NCBI GenBank assembly: GCA_003541445.1
Contig: DPMO01000118.1
Coordinates: forward strand, 1 to 11,928
DNA length: 11,928 nt
Source of the DNA: Clostridiales bacterium
Lineage (GTDB): Bacteria > Bacillota > Sulfobacillia > UBA995 > UBA9673
Reading direction: 5' to 3'
Positions 1 through 6,406 of the stretch are shown here, piece by piece. The notes beneath the pieces were generated by a model. It had not been told where the DNA came from and ran no database searches. It saw nothing but the letters and a program-made list of their open reading frames with translations. Position 1 is the first letter of the stretch. Each line of letters opens with the position of its first letter. Both the position numbers and the translations under genes were made by a program.

Positions 1-304
1 GGCTGCACTCGACGAACCCCCTCGAGAGGCTCCACAAGGAGATCAAGCGTCGGTCGAACGTAGTGGGCATCTTCCCGAACCGGTCGGCCGTCATCCGCCT
101 CGTGGGGGCCATCCTGATGGAGCAGAACGACGAGTGGGCGGTGGGGCGACGCTACTTCAGCGCAGAGTGCATGGCGGCGCTGGACCAGGACGGTGGTCCC
201 GTTGCGCTCAAGCTTGCGGAGGGAGAGACCGCAGCCAGTTAAGTGCAGGGTTCGTGACGCGAGGAATTGCGCGGTGGATTTTACACCACTTGACGAGACA
301 CGAC
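1..304 (+). mobile_element. IS256-family insertion sequence, right end
   Basis: The transposase tail is followed by about 60 bp containing TTTTACACCACTTGACGAG at 279-297, which resembles the terminal inverted repeat of IS256-family elements (an end of the form GTGTC-CGTCAAGTGGTGTAAA when read inward). The element therefore probably ends near 300-304. Directly outside this point a minus-strand reading frame of different character begins, which supports the boundary. The left end and any target duplication are outside the window. The exact last base is an estimate. Confidence 0.7.
3..242 (+). pseudogene. IS256-family (mutator-type) transposase, C-terminal part; 5' end outside window
   Basis: The reading frame is open from the window edge to a TAA at 240-242 and gives 79 residues. 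It contains the typical C-terminal IS256/mutator signature: [13 protein letters not shown], then VVGIFPN and a segment resembling [13 protein letters not shown]. This region lies after the catalytic Glu of the DDE domain in the family. The enzyme catalyses copy-out/paste-in transposition. The N-terminal DNA-binding part and the catalytic residues are outside the window, so whether the whole gene is intact cannot be judged; it is listed as partial rather than shown to be broken. No internal stop is seen. The family call is strong. Confidence 0.9.
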
Positions 305-391
305 CGAAGCGTAATCGAACTCGAGCGTCCCCTCCGGGCGACACATTTCCTGCTGAATCCTTTTCAACACATCGGGCGGGAGGTTTCGCAC
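305..391 (-). pseudogene. 5' part of an unidentified small gene cut by the IS256-family element
   Basis: Reading the minus strand from a GTG at 389-391 gives a coherent peptide beginning VRNLPPDVLKRIQQEM and continuing CRPEGTLEFDYAS before it runs into the IS256 end at about 304 and stops at a TAA (281-283). A purine-rich GCGAGG lies about 7 bases before the GTG. Helix-like heptad character (LPPDVLKRIQQEM) and a following strand-like segment look like a real small protein. I do not recognise the family. An in-frame upstream TTG would add a few residues. The remaining 3' part should lie on the other side of the IS element, outside the window. It is too short for confident assignment. Confidence 0.4.
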
Positions 392-455
392 CGCCTCACC
401 TCGCTTTCTTCTACACAACTCCTACCTAACCCGACTTTAACAGCGCCGAATTGCG

Positions 456-546
456 TATTCCGGCCAAATCGTCCACGTGTTCCGGACCAAACCGGCCACT
501 CATTCCGGGCGAAATCGACCACCCGTTCCGGCGTAGCCGACCAGCC
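456..546. repeat. Four tandem 22-23 bp repeats at the IS21-family right end
   Basis: TTCCGG recurs at 458, 480, 503 and 526 (periods 22, 23 and 23). Each copy is followed by an (A)AATCG-CCAC-like half: CCAAATCGTCCAC, CCAAACCGGCCAC, CGAAATCGACCAC and CGTAGCCGACCAG. The fourth copy is the most diverged. IS21-family ends carry multiple repeats of this kind, which are considered binding sites for the IstA transposase. They have no unique spacers, so they are not a CRISPR array. Confidence 0.75.
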
Positions 547-567
547 CCGCTGAGTGCCGCTGGGTTG

Positions 568-1054
568 TCAAATCCAACTCGGTTCTTCGTTTGACGTTCT
601 TGCCCCCATTGCCTTCCGCATGGACTCGCCCTTGAGGGAGATCTTGTAGGCGTTGTGGACGATCCTGTCCAGGATGGCGTCGGCCACGGTGGGGTCGGCC
701 ACGACCTTGTGCCAGTGCTCCAGGGGCAACTGGCTGGCCACCAGGGTCGAGCGGGTCATGGCCCGGTCGTCGATGATCTCCAGAAGGTCCCGGGCCTCGG
801 CCGCGGACACCGGCGCCAGACCCCAGTCATCAAGGACAAGGAGGTCCGTCCGGCCCAGCTGCGAGAGTAAGTGGGGGTAGGTGCCGTTCCCCTTGGCCGC
901 CGTCAGGTCGCCCAGGAGCCGCGAGACCCGGTAGTAGCGGACCCGGAAGCCCCGCCGGCAGGCGGCGCTCTCCGAGGGCGCAGGCGATGAAGGTCTTGCC
1001 CACGCCGGTGGGGCCGGTGATGATGACGTTCCTGTGAGCGTCGAGCCACGCGAA
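568..1054 (-). pseudogene. istB: istB: IS21-family transposition helper ATPase, 5'-truncated and frameshifted
   Basis: IstB is an AAA+ ATPase that helps the IstA transposase. The Walker A region ITGPTGVGKTF is read in one frame just below 1040. The remainder continues in another frame with ACRRGFRVRYYRVSRLL, the Walker B segment LLVLDDWGL, and the end DRIVHNAYKISLKGESMRK, all typical of IstB. The two frames meet at about 965-975, where one extra base (GAG-C-GCC on the minus strand) would explain the shift. The N-terminal 90 or so residues of a normal 250-residue IstB are absent; instead an IS1634-type transposase N-terminus is fused in frame. The gene is inactive by both criteria, unless the frameshift is a sequencing error. 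Confidence 0.85.
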
Positions 1055-1441
1055 GGAGGGGTCACACAGACGGTTCAGGACCATGGCGAAGACGGCTTCC
1101 TCGTAGTCGGAGACGACGGCCGTGTCCTCCAGGAGGCCTTCGAGAACCGCCTCAAGGCCCAGTTCCTCCCACAGCCGCCGGAACACCAGGGCCGGGCCCC
1201 AGGTCTTGGCCCACCTGGCCTCGAGCTTCCGGGCCTTGTCCTTCACCAACTGGTAGCGGGAGAACCTGGCCAGGCCCTCCCCCAGCCGGTCCAGACCGCC
1301 CTTCTCGAGGTGCTCGAGCCGGCCCAGGTTGGCCACGACGTTCTGGCGGACCTTGCCATCCACCCGCTCACCCTTGACAATCTGCAGGTATGTGCGGGTG
1401 CTCCCGTCCTTGTTCCTGAAGACCTTCGTCCTGACGAACAT
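1055..1441 (-). pseudogene. IS1634-family (DDE, IS4-like) transposase, N-terminal fragment
   Basis: Starting at ATG 1439-1441, the peptide begins MFVRTKVFRNKDGSTRTYL and continues with NVVANLGRLE and later AMVLNRLCDPS, the standard N-terminal region of IS1634-family transposases. About 129 residues remain of a protein that is usually 450-550 residues. The catalytic DDE core is missing. After the LCDPS motif (about 1055-1066) the frame passes without a stop into the IstB sequence FAWLDAHRN, making an apparent 203-residue hybrid ORF that ends beyond the istB frameshift. The family assignment rests on motif recognition. Confidence 0.8.
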
Positions 1442-1598
1442 GACACAACCGCGTTACCACACCATCCCCAGCTACGCAACACTTACCGAAGTTATCCTCC
1501 ACATGGCATAACGCTTTCGCTCAACATAGAGCCCCTTAGCCCTTCTACCAGGGCTTTTGATTGTGCGCGGCACTCAAAAGGGCGTTTGGCTGTCAAAG
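1442..1598 (-). mobile_element. Upstream end of the IS1634-family element
   Basis: This AT-richer stretch lies between the transposase start and the point where GC-rich plus-strand coding resumes (about 1599). It contains a short hairpin (AGCCC at 1538-1542 with GGGCT at 1551-1555) and an inverted pair CTTTTGA (1554-1560) / TCAAAAG (1574-1580). The terminal inverted repeat should be close to 1555-1598, possibly ending near TGTCAAAG (1591-1598). The exact tip cannot be fixed because the other end of the element is lost. No good ribosome binding site precedes the transposase ATG. Confidence 0.45.
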
Positions 1599-1799
1599 TC
1601 GGGCCCGTCCGGGGTCCAGGCGGATGCGGAGAAGAAGGACCTCGCGACCCGCCTCGGGCCCGAACTCATGGCCCAGGTGGACCTCGTCTGTTCGGTGGTC
1701 CCCGTCCCGGGTCAGGCCCGGTCGGGGGGCAGGCGGCTCACGGTCAGGTGGGAGGCGGGGGAGATACGGGTGGAGGTGGAGCGGCAGACCCGAGCCTGA
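1599..1799 (+). pseudogene. 3' remnant of an unidentified plus-strand gene
   Basis: The plus-strand frame ending at TGA 1797-1799 has almost exclusively G or C at third codon positions from about 1599 on, unlike the two other plus frames. It reads as a plausible protein tail of about 66 residues (for example LATRLGPELMAQVDLVCSVV, then RRLTVRWEAGEIRVEVE), with an alternating strand pattern at the end. The 5' part is missing where the IS1634-type element abuts, suggesting that the element inserted in this gene or that a deletion removed the start. I do not recognise the family. Confidence 0.45.
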
Positions 1800-1841
1800 C
1801 TTGCCTCGGGATGCAGGGATGACGTCGGCGTCGGCACCGGC

Positions 1842-2087
1842 GCATTCGTAGTAGGCCACACGTGGGTAGGAGCGGGTGCAGTTCGAAGACGGCGACGGGA
1901 CCCTGCGGTCATTGCCAGCCAGCTGGACCAGCGTGGCGCCAGTGGACCCCTTTGTGGCGATAGCGGCCGGCCGGGCGGTGTTCTCGAGTACTTCCTCGAG
2001 CAGGCTGGCCCGCAGCGGGAGGCCCAGCGCGAGTGGGCGAAAACGACGCCGGACCTCCTGTCGGCTGGCTTCGGCCTCGAAGAGTGA
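1842..2087 (+). pseudogene. Decayed DUF5372-like gene
   Basis: On the plus strand at about 1870-1983 the peptide ERVQFEDGDGTLRSLPASW is followed by DPFVAIAAGRAVF. This matches the core I associate with DUF5372, a small protein family often found near mobile elements, whose function is unknown to me. Upstream, a +1 shifted frame at 1842-1865 reads AFVVGHTW, which fits the preceding family segment (Y-R-H-x-W-G), and a TAG (1867-1869) interrupts the main frame. Downstream another frame gives VLEYFLEQAGPQREAQREW and ends at TGA 2085-2087 with strong G/C third positions. At least two frameshifts are therefore needed to read a whole protein. It may alternatively be two overlapping fragments. Confidence 0.5.
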
Positions 2088-2108
2088 TGAAAGTAACATC
2101 GGCATCCC

Positions 2109-2669
2109 TTACCCCGGCGGGAAGGCCAGATTGCGGGTGAACACCTTCTGGAAATCCGGATGGCGGGCCAGGTCGACCGGCTCGATTTCGGAGGCCAGCA
2201 ACCAGGCCCCCGAGCGCTTCTCCCTCGACAGGAGGCACATCTGCGCCCCGGCTCCCGCGGCGTTGCCCACCGGACGGACCGGGACCCCGGGGAGATTGGG
2301 CAGGAGGCCGATGCGCCTGGCGTCGGCGATGTCGAGGTAGTTGCCGAACGCGCCGCTCAGGAGGATCTCAGAGAGCGCCGACGGGTCGATGCCGGTGGTC
2401 TCGCAGAGCAGGGCCACCCCGGCGGCGACGGCCCCCTTGGCCAACTGCACCGCGCGCACGTCGGCCTGCGTGAAGACGATGGGTCGCCCGGTCCCACTCC
2501 TTTCTGCCTCGACCAGCGTGAAGCCGTGCCCGCTCGGGTCGGCCATGCGGCCGTCGGCGCGGAGCACACCGGCCCGTAGCATCTCGGCCACCGCCGAGAC
2601 CACCCCGGACCCGCACAAGCCGAGCGGTTCGAATGGTGCAGATACTCGGAATGGGCGGCGCATGTCCAT
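2109..2669 (-). pseudogene. C-terminal third of a RACo/DUF4445-type ASKHA protein (corrinoid reductive activator)
   Basis: Proteins of this family carry an N-terminal 2Fe-2S ferredoxin domain followed by a large ASKHA ATPase domain; they reductively reactivate the Co(II) corrinoid of methyltransferase systems. Here 186 residues remain. Visible elements are the GLCGSG phosphate loop (residues 17-22), TQADVRAVQLAKGA (67-80), the adenosine-loop-like LLSGAFGNYLD (103-113) and the usual C-terminus FTRNLAFP. The full-length protein has about 600 residues, so the ferredoxin domain and first half of the ASKHA fold are gone. The start ATG (2667-2669) is preceded by GGGAGGT with about six bases between. 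The frame itself has no internal defect and could still be translated, but it cannot be a normal activator. Confidence 0.8.
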
Positions 2670-2672
2670 CTC

Positions 2673-2681
2673 CCAACCTCC
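2673..2681 (-). promoter_or_regulatory. Strong ribosome binding site before the truncated RACo ORF
   Basis: The minus strand reads AGGGAGGTTGGGAGATG, which places a near-perfect Shine-Dalgarno sequence at a good distance from ATG 2667-2669. The residues directly after the start (MDMRRPF...) do not look like RACo. The site was therefore probably inherited from another gene whose start became joined to the RACo tail, or the truncation created a new, translatable start. Confidence 0.5.
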
Positions 2682-2687
2682 CTGGTC

Positions 2688-2858
2688 TCATTCTAACTGC
2701 TTGTCCAGGGAAATCGGGGGCGGTATATCCTTCGACCCCGGCCTTTTCAGGGCTTCTTGTATCCGCGGGTCGCTGAGTGAACCGCACCCCAGAAATATGC
2801 CCGGAACGCCTCGGGTCAGCGAAGAGTCCCCGCACAAGGCGGTGGCGATCAGCGTAGC
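2688..2858 (-). pseudogene. Unidentified 56-codon ORF or 3' gene remnant
   Basis: This minus-strand frame runs from after TAG (2859-2861) to TGA (2688-2690). Its second half, GCGSLSDPRIQEALKRPGSK then DIPPPISLDKQLE, reads like the C-terminus of a real protein. It has no ATG and only weak CTG/TTG candidates, so it is more likely a remnant whose 5' part was lost. It lies in the same frame as, and immediately upstream of, the truncated RACo ORF, separated by one TGA. I do not recognise the family. The codon bias is weaker than in the neighbouring intact genes. The 98 bp between 2859 and the ferredoxin end (2957) show nothing I can assign. Confidence 0.3.
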
Positions 2859-2943
2859 CTACGTCACCGGACTCCATACGATGGCGCAACCAAGGAGCGA
2901 CGTCGGATGGTATCCAACGTGTCCTCACGACCCACCGGATGAG

Positions 2944-2956
2944 AGCGCCCTGCGCT
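2944..2956 (-). other. Small hairpin directly after the ferredoxin stop
   Basis: AGCGC-CCT-GCGCT forms a five-pair stem with a three-base loop immediately downstream of the stop. No T-run follows on the minus strand, so it is at most a weak transcript-end structure. Confidence 0.25.
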
Positions 2957-3364
2957 TCAGCCGTGGATCAGGCCGGGCAGACACCTCACGCACACCCATT
3001 CGCTACGGCCGTGCCGCCTCACCGGGAGGAGGGGGCGGTCGGCGTCATCGGCCCCGCAGTTGAAGCAGTGGACGGCGGCGGGGCCGTGGTGGTCGCCTAC
3101 CTCCCCACGCCGGGTCTCCCGCGCCGCTCTATGCTCCCTGACCGCCTCCTCGTCGAACTCCTCGGCCTCCCTCTCGACGATGGTCAGCGCCCCCTTCGGG
3201 CAGACGCCGAGGCAGAAGCCGGCTCCGTCACAAAGTTCCTCCCGGACGACCTTTGCCTTTCCGTCGACGATCTCCAGCGCCCCTTCGGCGCAGGGTGTGA
3301 CGCACTGGCCGCACCCGTCGCAGAGCTCCTCGTCGATTTGGACGATCTTGCGTCTTCTCCTCAT
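2957..3364 (-). CDS. Dicluster-type ferredoxin with zinc-ribbon-like C-terminal tail
   Basis: A 135-residue cytoplasmic electron carrier. The first iron-sulfur motif is complete (C15-x2-C18-x2-C21-x3-C25). The second is C45-x5-C51-x3-C55-P, with Ala48 where a canonical 4Fe-4S motif has its second cysteine. Related ferredoxins often have CDGLGACLG at this place, so this is a family trait rather than decay, and the cluster type is uncertain. An acidic linker (about residues 64-78) leads to a tail with CFNC (100-103) and CVRC (125-128), a likely zinc ribbon, ending LPGLIHG. ATG 3362-3364 has GGGAGGT (3370-3376) as ribosome binding site. The gene starts 33 bp after permease A1 and is probably the last intact gene of the array. 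Confidence 0.85.
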   Translation of the reverse strand: MRRRRKIVQIDEELCDGCGQCVTPCAEGALEIVDGKAKVVREELCDGAGFCLGVCPKGALTIVEREAEEFDEEAVREHRAARETRRGEVGDHHGPAAVHCFNCGADDADRPLLPVRRHGRSEWVCVRCLPGLIHG

Positions 3365-3397
3365 GATGGACCTCCCGTGGCGGCTGTGGGGGTGAAA

Positions 3398-4690
3398 TCA
3401 CTCGGCCTCGGCCTCACCGTCGGCCCACCCCCTCAGAATGTGCCTTCGACGGAAGAAGTAGATCCTCTGGTTGGTCAGAAGCTGGTTCGGGGTCCCCACG
3501 GAGACGAGGCCGAAGGGGTAGAGGGAGCCCAGGAAGACGACCGCCACGGAGGAGAGCAGGCTCGTGAGGAAGGGGGCCCACACCCAGGCCGCGGACACCG
3601 CGGGGTGCTCCGGCAGGACGTAGCGCGTCGCCAGGAGCCAGTGGACCGGAGCCGCGGCCGCCGCGGCGATGAGGATAGATATCGTCAGCTCGAGGACCAG
3701 GACGCTGAGGACCGCGGGGCCGCTCATCCCGACCATCTTGTACACGGCCGTCTCGCGCCTCCGTTCGACCATGGCCACGAGCAGGAGCACCAGGACGGCG
3801 ACCCCGACGAGGCCCGAGGAGACGTCGGCACCGCTGGTACGAGACCCGTAGACCCCGGAGGCGAGAAAGGCCATCCTTTCCCTGGGGTCGGCGAAGTGCT
3901 GGACGATGTTGGGGCCCCTGCCTTCGACCAGGCCGGTGCCCCAAAACCTGACCTTGGGGAGTTCCTCCGGGTCGACCCGCAGGACCAGGAAGTTCAGCGA
4001 GTCCTCCAGCTCGGCCGGGAGGAAGCCGAGGAGGTACCCGTAGAACGGCCCGCCGCCGCGCGGCTCGTAGACCCCTGTCACGGTGAAGGTCTGCACCTCC
4101 CCCGTCGAGACGTCCCGCAGGGTGAGGAGGTCGCCCACGCCGAGGCCGGTCGCCTCGGACAGGGTGGCCGGGACGGCCACCTCCTCGGGGGTCTCCGGGT
4201 ACCTGCCGGTCATCCGGGTGAACCAGAGGTGCTCGGGGTCCGGTTCCAGGCTGGAGAGGGTGCGGACGACCTTGCCCCGGGGCAGCCGGACCTCCACCTC
4301 TTTCTCCGAGGCGGAGTAGGGCCGGACCAGCCAGAGCTCACCGCACGGCCCGTGGTAGCGTTCGCAGAAGCCGGCCAGGGCGCGTCGACCCCGGTACTGC
4401 CATGAGAAGACTCCGGGGCGGCTTCTGGTCAGGCCCAGGCGGACGAACTGGTCGAGTACGGCCGGGCTGTGGCCGCCCTCCCGGAAGAGCACGACGGTGT
4501 TGAGACCTTCAGGAAGGCTCCTGGAGGTGACGGCGTCCACCGCCTCCCGGCAGAAGCCGGCCTGGACCAGGCCTGTCGTCGACCTGGCGACAAGGGCCGA
4601 CCCGATGAGGAGGGCCAGGACGAGGGTCCGCCCCCAGGCCCTGGCGGTGTTCCGGAGGGCCAGCCGGCCTGTCGTCCGTGACCTAAGCAT
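3398..4690 (-). CDS. FtsX-like ABC-type permease A1
   Basis: A 430-residue membrane protein with the MacB/FtsX layout. It has a single N-terminal membrane segment (about residues 21-36), a large extracytoplasmic domain (about 45-285, containing CERYHGPCGELWLVRPYS), and three C-terminal membrane segments (about 292-308, 327-353 and 369-394). Between the second and third segments is the cytoplasmic turn MVERRRETAVYKMVGMS, typical of the FtsX domain and expected to contact an ATPase. Such proteins usually act with an ABC ATPase in extrusion or mechanotransmission rather than classical import. The ATG lies inside the 3' end of permease B1 (8 bp overlap), so translation is probably coupled. It is closely similar to A2 (9996-11282). 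The substrate is unknown. Confidence 0.88.
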   Translation of the reverse strand: MLRSRTTGRLALRNTARAWGRTLVLALLIGSALVARSTTGLVQAGFCREAVDAVTSRSLPEGLNTVVLFREGGHSPAVLDQFVRLGLTRSRPGVFSWQYRGRRALAGFCERYHGPCGELWLVRPYSASEKEVEVRLPRGKVVRTLSSLEPDPEHLWFTRMTGRYPETPEEVAVPATLSEATGLGVGDLLTLRDVSTGEVQTFTVTGVYEPRGGGPFYGYLLGFLPAELEDSLNFLVLRVDPEELPKVRFWGTGLVEGRGPNIVQHFADPRERMAFLASGVYGSRTSGADVSSGLVGVAVLVLLLVAMVERRRETAVYKMVGMSGPAVLSVLVLELTISILIAAAAAAPVHWLLATRYVLPEHPAVSAAWVWAPFLTSLLSSVAVVFLGSLYPFGLVSVGTPNQLLTNQRIYFFRRRHILRGWADGEAEAE

Positions 4691-5339
4691 CGCCTCTCAT
4701 CGCCTCCGAGACGGTGATGCGCAGCGTCTTCGAGATGGGCACGAGGGCGAAGACGACGGCGCATCCCAGAGTGGCCGCGGCGACGACCGCGAAGTCCCGG
4801 GCCACGGCGGTCAGGACGGCTCTCGTCCCGATCTTGTTGGTCAGGATGACGGGGAGGCTGGCGACCTCCGCCGCGGTGAAGCCGACGAGCAGGCCGATGA
4901 CGGCCAGGGTCACCACCTCGACCAGGACGACGAAGCCGATCTCGAAGCCCCGCATGCCGATGGCCTTCAGGATGGCGAACTCCGTGCGGCGGGACAGGAC
5001 CATGAGGGCGCTGTTCCCTGCGGTCACCAGGCCGGCGAACCCGAAGAGAAGGAAGGCGAAGAGGCGCTCTGTGTCCGCCGGGACGAAGGGCTGGGTCCGC
5101 GGGAGGGGGGTGGCCCTCTTCTCCGGGGGGCAGTGGTGGACGGGCTCGGGGAGGAGCCGGGCGTTGGCGAAAGCCGTCTCACGGGCCACGCTGACGACAG
5201 AGTAGCCGGGGAGCATCCGGCGGAGTTCCTCGACCGTCGCCTCGGCCTTGGCCTGGCTCCGGAGGCGAACGAGAAGGGCCCCCACCGGAGGGGCCTCCCC
5301 TTCCGGGAGGCCCGCGGCCCGGAGGATGTCGTCGAAAGC
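3398..5339 (-). repeat. Copy 1 of the duplicated permease module
   Basis: This segment aligns with 9996-11928 at both protein and nucleotide level, with an offset of about 6,592-6,600 bp. Long stretches such as the region around 3510-3560 and its counterpart near 10110-10140 are the same. On the low-coordinate side the similarity stops at the permease A stop codon. On the high-coordinate side it continues past the window edge for copy 2, so the true length of the duplicated unit is at least 1.9 kb. Confidence 0.8.
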
Positions 5340-6380
5340 GGCCGGGTTCAGGAGTATCTCCGGGGCTTCCATGTAGAGCTGTTCGTACCCGCTGACGCCG
5401 CGGGCGTGCACCCACTGGTAAAGGCGGCTCGCCACGTCGTAGGCGCCCACGAGTCGGACCTCGACGGTCACCGGCCGGCTGAAGTCGTAGAAGGGGCGGA
5501 GGCGTCCCTCCGAACCCTCACCCGGCCCGGCCGGACGGCAGACGATACCGGGTACGACCAGTCGGAGGACCTGGTGACGCTCGGCTCCGAAGAGGATGCT
5601 TCGGCTGTGGACTTCCTCGTGGGAGAAGACGGCCCGCCGGTTGATGAGGGCGACGGGCTCGTCCCCGTCGTCCCGGACCAGAGGCCGCCCCGCGGATACG
5701 AAGACGCCGGTCTCCCAGTACATGTGGTCGAGGATGGTCTCGCCGCCGGCGTGGGCCACGTAGAAGTACGGGGGTATCTTCTCGCACGCCGGCACCAGGC
5801 GGAGCTCTGACGGGAACCGGTCACCCGCGTCCCCGAGGAGGTTCGGCGGACAGCTCCTGAGGTGGAAGCCCTCGAGGGAGACCTCCTCCGTTCCCTTGCC
5901 GCCGGCCCCCGTCGTGACGAGGCTCCCGGCGAGGACCGGGAGGGTCCGGTAGAGTTCGACCCCGGCGACCTCGGGGTGGGCCCTGACCGTCTCCAGGACC
6001 GAGGCCAGGTCCCGGGCCGTCGGGAACATGGAGTAGCCGGGCGTCTCCGGGGCCGCGGTCAGGTAGCCCTCGGAGTAGAAGTCCGGGTGGAAGTAGCGGA
6101 GGGGGCTTCCGAAGTGTTCGGGCAGGACGGCCAGCCTGGGCCGGCCGGGCTCGACGCCGGCGATGTCCGCCTCGGTCGGCCAGGTCCAGTCGGGATAGAC
6201 GAGCACGTCGCCGCCGAGGAAGGCCCGGTACTCGGCCGCCCGCATGGCCGTGTAGCCCTCGCCGAGGGTCAGCGACCCGGTCATCATGAGGGCGGCGACG
6301 GAGAGGGCCGTGACGGCCAGGAGACTGCGTCCGATGTTCCGGACGGCGTTGACGAGTCCGAGGTGGACGAGAACTGTCAA
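4683..6380 (-). CDS. FtsX-like ABC-type permease B1
   Basis: A 565-residue protein starting at TTG 6378-6380, with GGGAGG nine bases upstream. A membrane segment at about residues 18-39 is followed by a large extracytoplasmic domain of roughly 400 residues. Three membrane segments follow at about 441-463, 480-502 and 527-548, with the FtsX-type motif LSRRTEFAILKAIGMRG between the first two. The end SKTLRITVSEAMRGDA resembles the conserved C-terminus of MacB/LolC-type permeases (P-I-x-x-a-l-r). With A1 it forms a likely heterodimeric permease pair. No ABC ATPase gene is adjacent. The C-terminal part is almost the same as in B2 (11275-11928). The substrate is unknown. Confidence 0.88.
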   Translation of the reverse strand: MTVLVHLGLVNAVRNIGRSLLAVTALSVAALMMTGSLTLGEGYTAMRAAEYRAFLGGDVLVYPDWTWPTEADIAGVEPGRPRLAVLPEHFGSPLRYFHPDFYSEGYLTAAPETPGYSMFPTARDLASVLETVRAHPEVAGVELYRTLPVLAGSLVTTGAGGKGTEEVSLEGFHLRSCPPNLLGDAGDRFPSELRLVPACEKIPPYFYVAHAGGETILDHMYWETGVFVSAGRPLVRDDGDEPVALINRRAVFSHEEVHSRSILFGAERHQVLRLVVPGIVCRPAGPGEGSEGRLRPFYDFSRPVTVEVRLVGAYDVASRLYQWVHARGVSGYEQLYMEAPEILLNPAAFDDILRAAGLPEGEAPPVGALLVRLRSQAKAEATVEELRRMLPGYSVVSVARETAFANARLLPEPVHHCPPEKRATPLPRTQPFVPADTERLFAFLLFGFAGLVTAGNSALMVLSRRTEFAILKAIGMRGFEIGFVVLVEVVTLAVIGLLVGFTAAEVASLPVILTNKIGTRAVLTAVARDFAVVAAATLGCAVVFALVPISKTLRITVSEAMRGDA

Positions 6381-6406
6381 GACACGGCACCTCCCTCGGT
6401 TCCTCT

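Larger units (their letters stand above)
452..1054 (-). mobile_element. IS21-family insertion sequence remnant (right end plus truncated istB)
   Basis: The element's outer end is placed at 452, where the plus strand reads TGCGTATTCCGG; IS21-family elements end with TG...CA and commonly with CCGGAATACGCA. Inside lie four tandem repeats and then istB on the minus strand. The other half of the element, with istA and the 5' end of istB, is missing: at about 1052-1057 the sequence switches to an IS1634-family transposase. The element is therefore a dead remnant of roughly 600 bp. Confidence 0.75.

Noticed and set aside
456..546. Possible CRISPR array
   Set aside because: There are only four degenerate 22-23 bp tandem units without spacers, and the position fits an IS21 end.
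134..553. Plus-strand open frame of 139 codons
   Set aside because: It crosses the IS256 transposase tail, the IS boundary and the IS21 repeats in another frame, so it cannot be one gene.
965..978. Programmed frameshift in istB
   Set aside because: IS21-family IstB is not known to need frameshifting here, there is no A-rich slippery run, and the gene is already truncated.
1593..2105. Minus-strand open frame of 170 codons after the RACo remnant
   Set aside because: It runs antisense over two separate plus-strand coding signals (1599-1799 and the DUF5372-like core), and its second half is proline/arginine-rich without features.
2688..2690. In-frame TGA as selenocysteine joining the 56-codon frame to the RACo remnant
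   Set aside because: No selenocysteine insertion hairpin is evident, the residues around it resemble no known selenoprotein, and a good ribosome binding site with an ATG follows.
2939..4405. Long plus-strand open frame of 488 codons
   Set aside because: It is antisense to the ferredoxin and permease A1, has no family features, and results from high GC content.
4497..5810. Plus-strand open frame of 437 codons
   Set aside because: It is antisense to permeases A1 and B1, which have clear membrane segments and a conserved paralogue; the plus frame is rich in D, G, E and R and shows no motifs.
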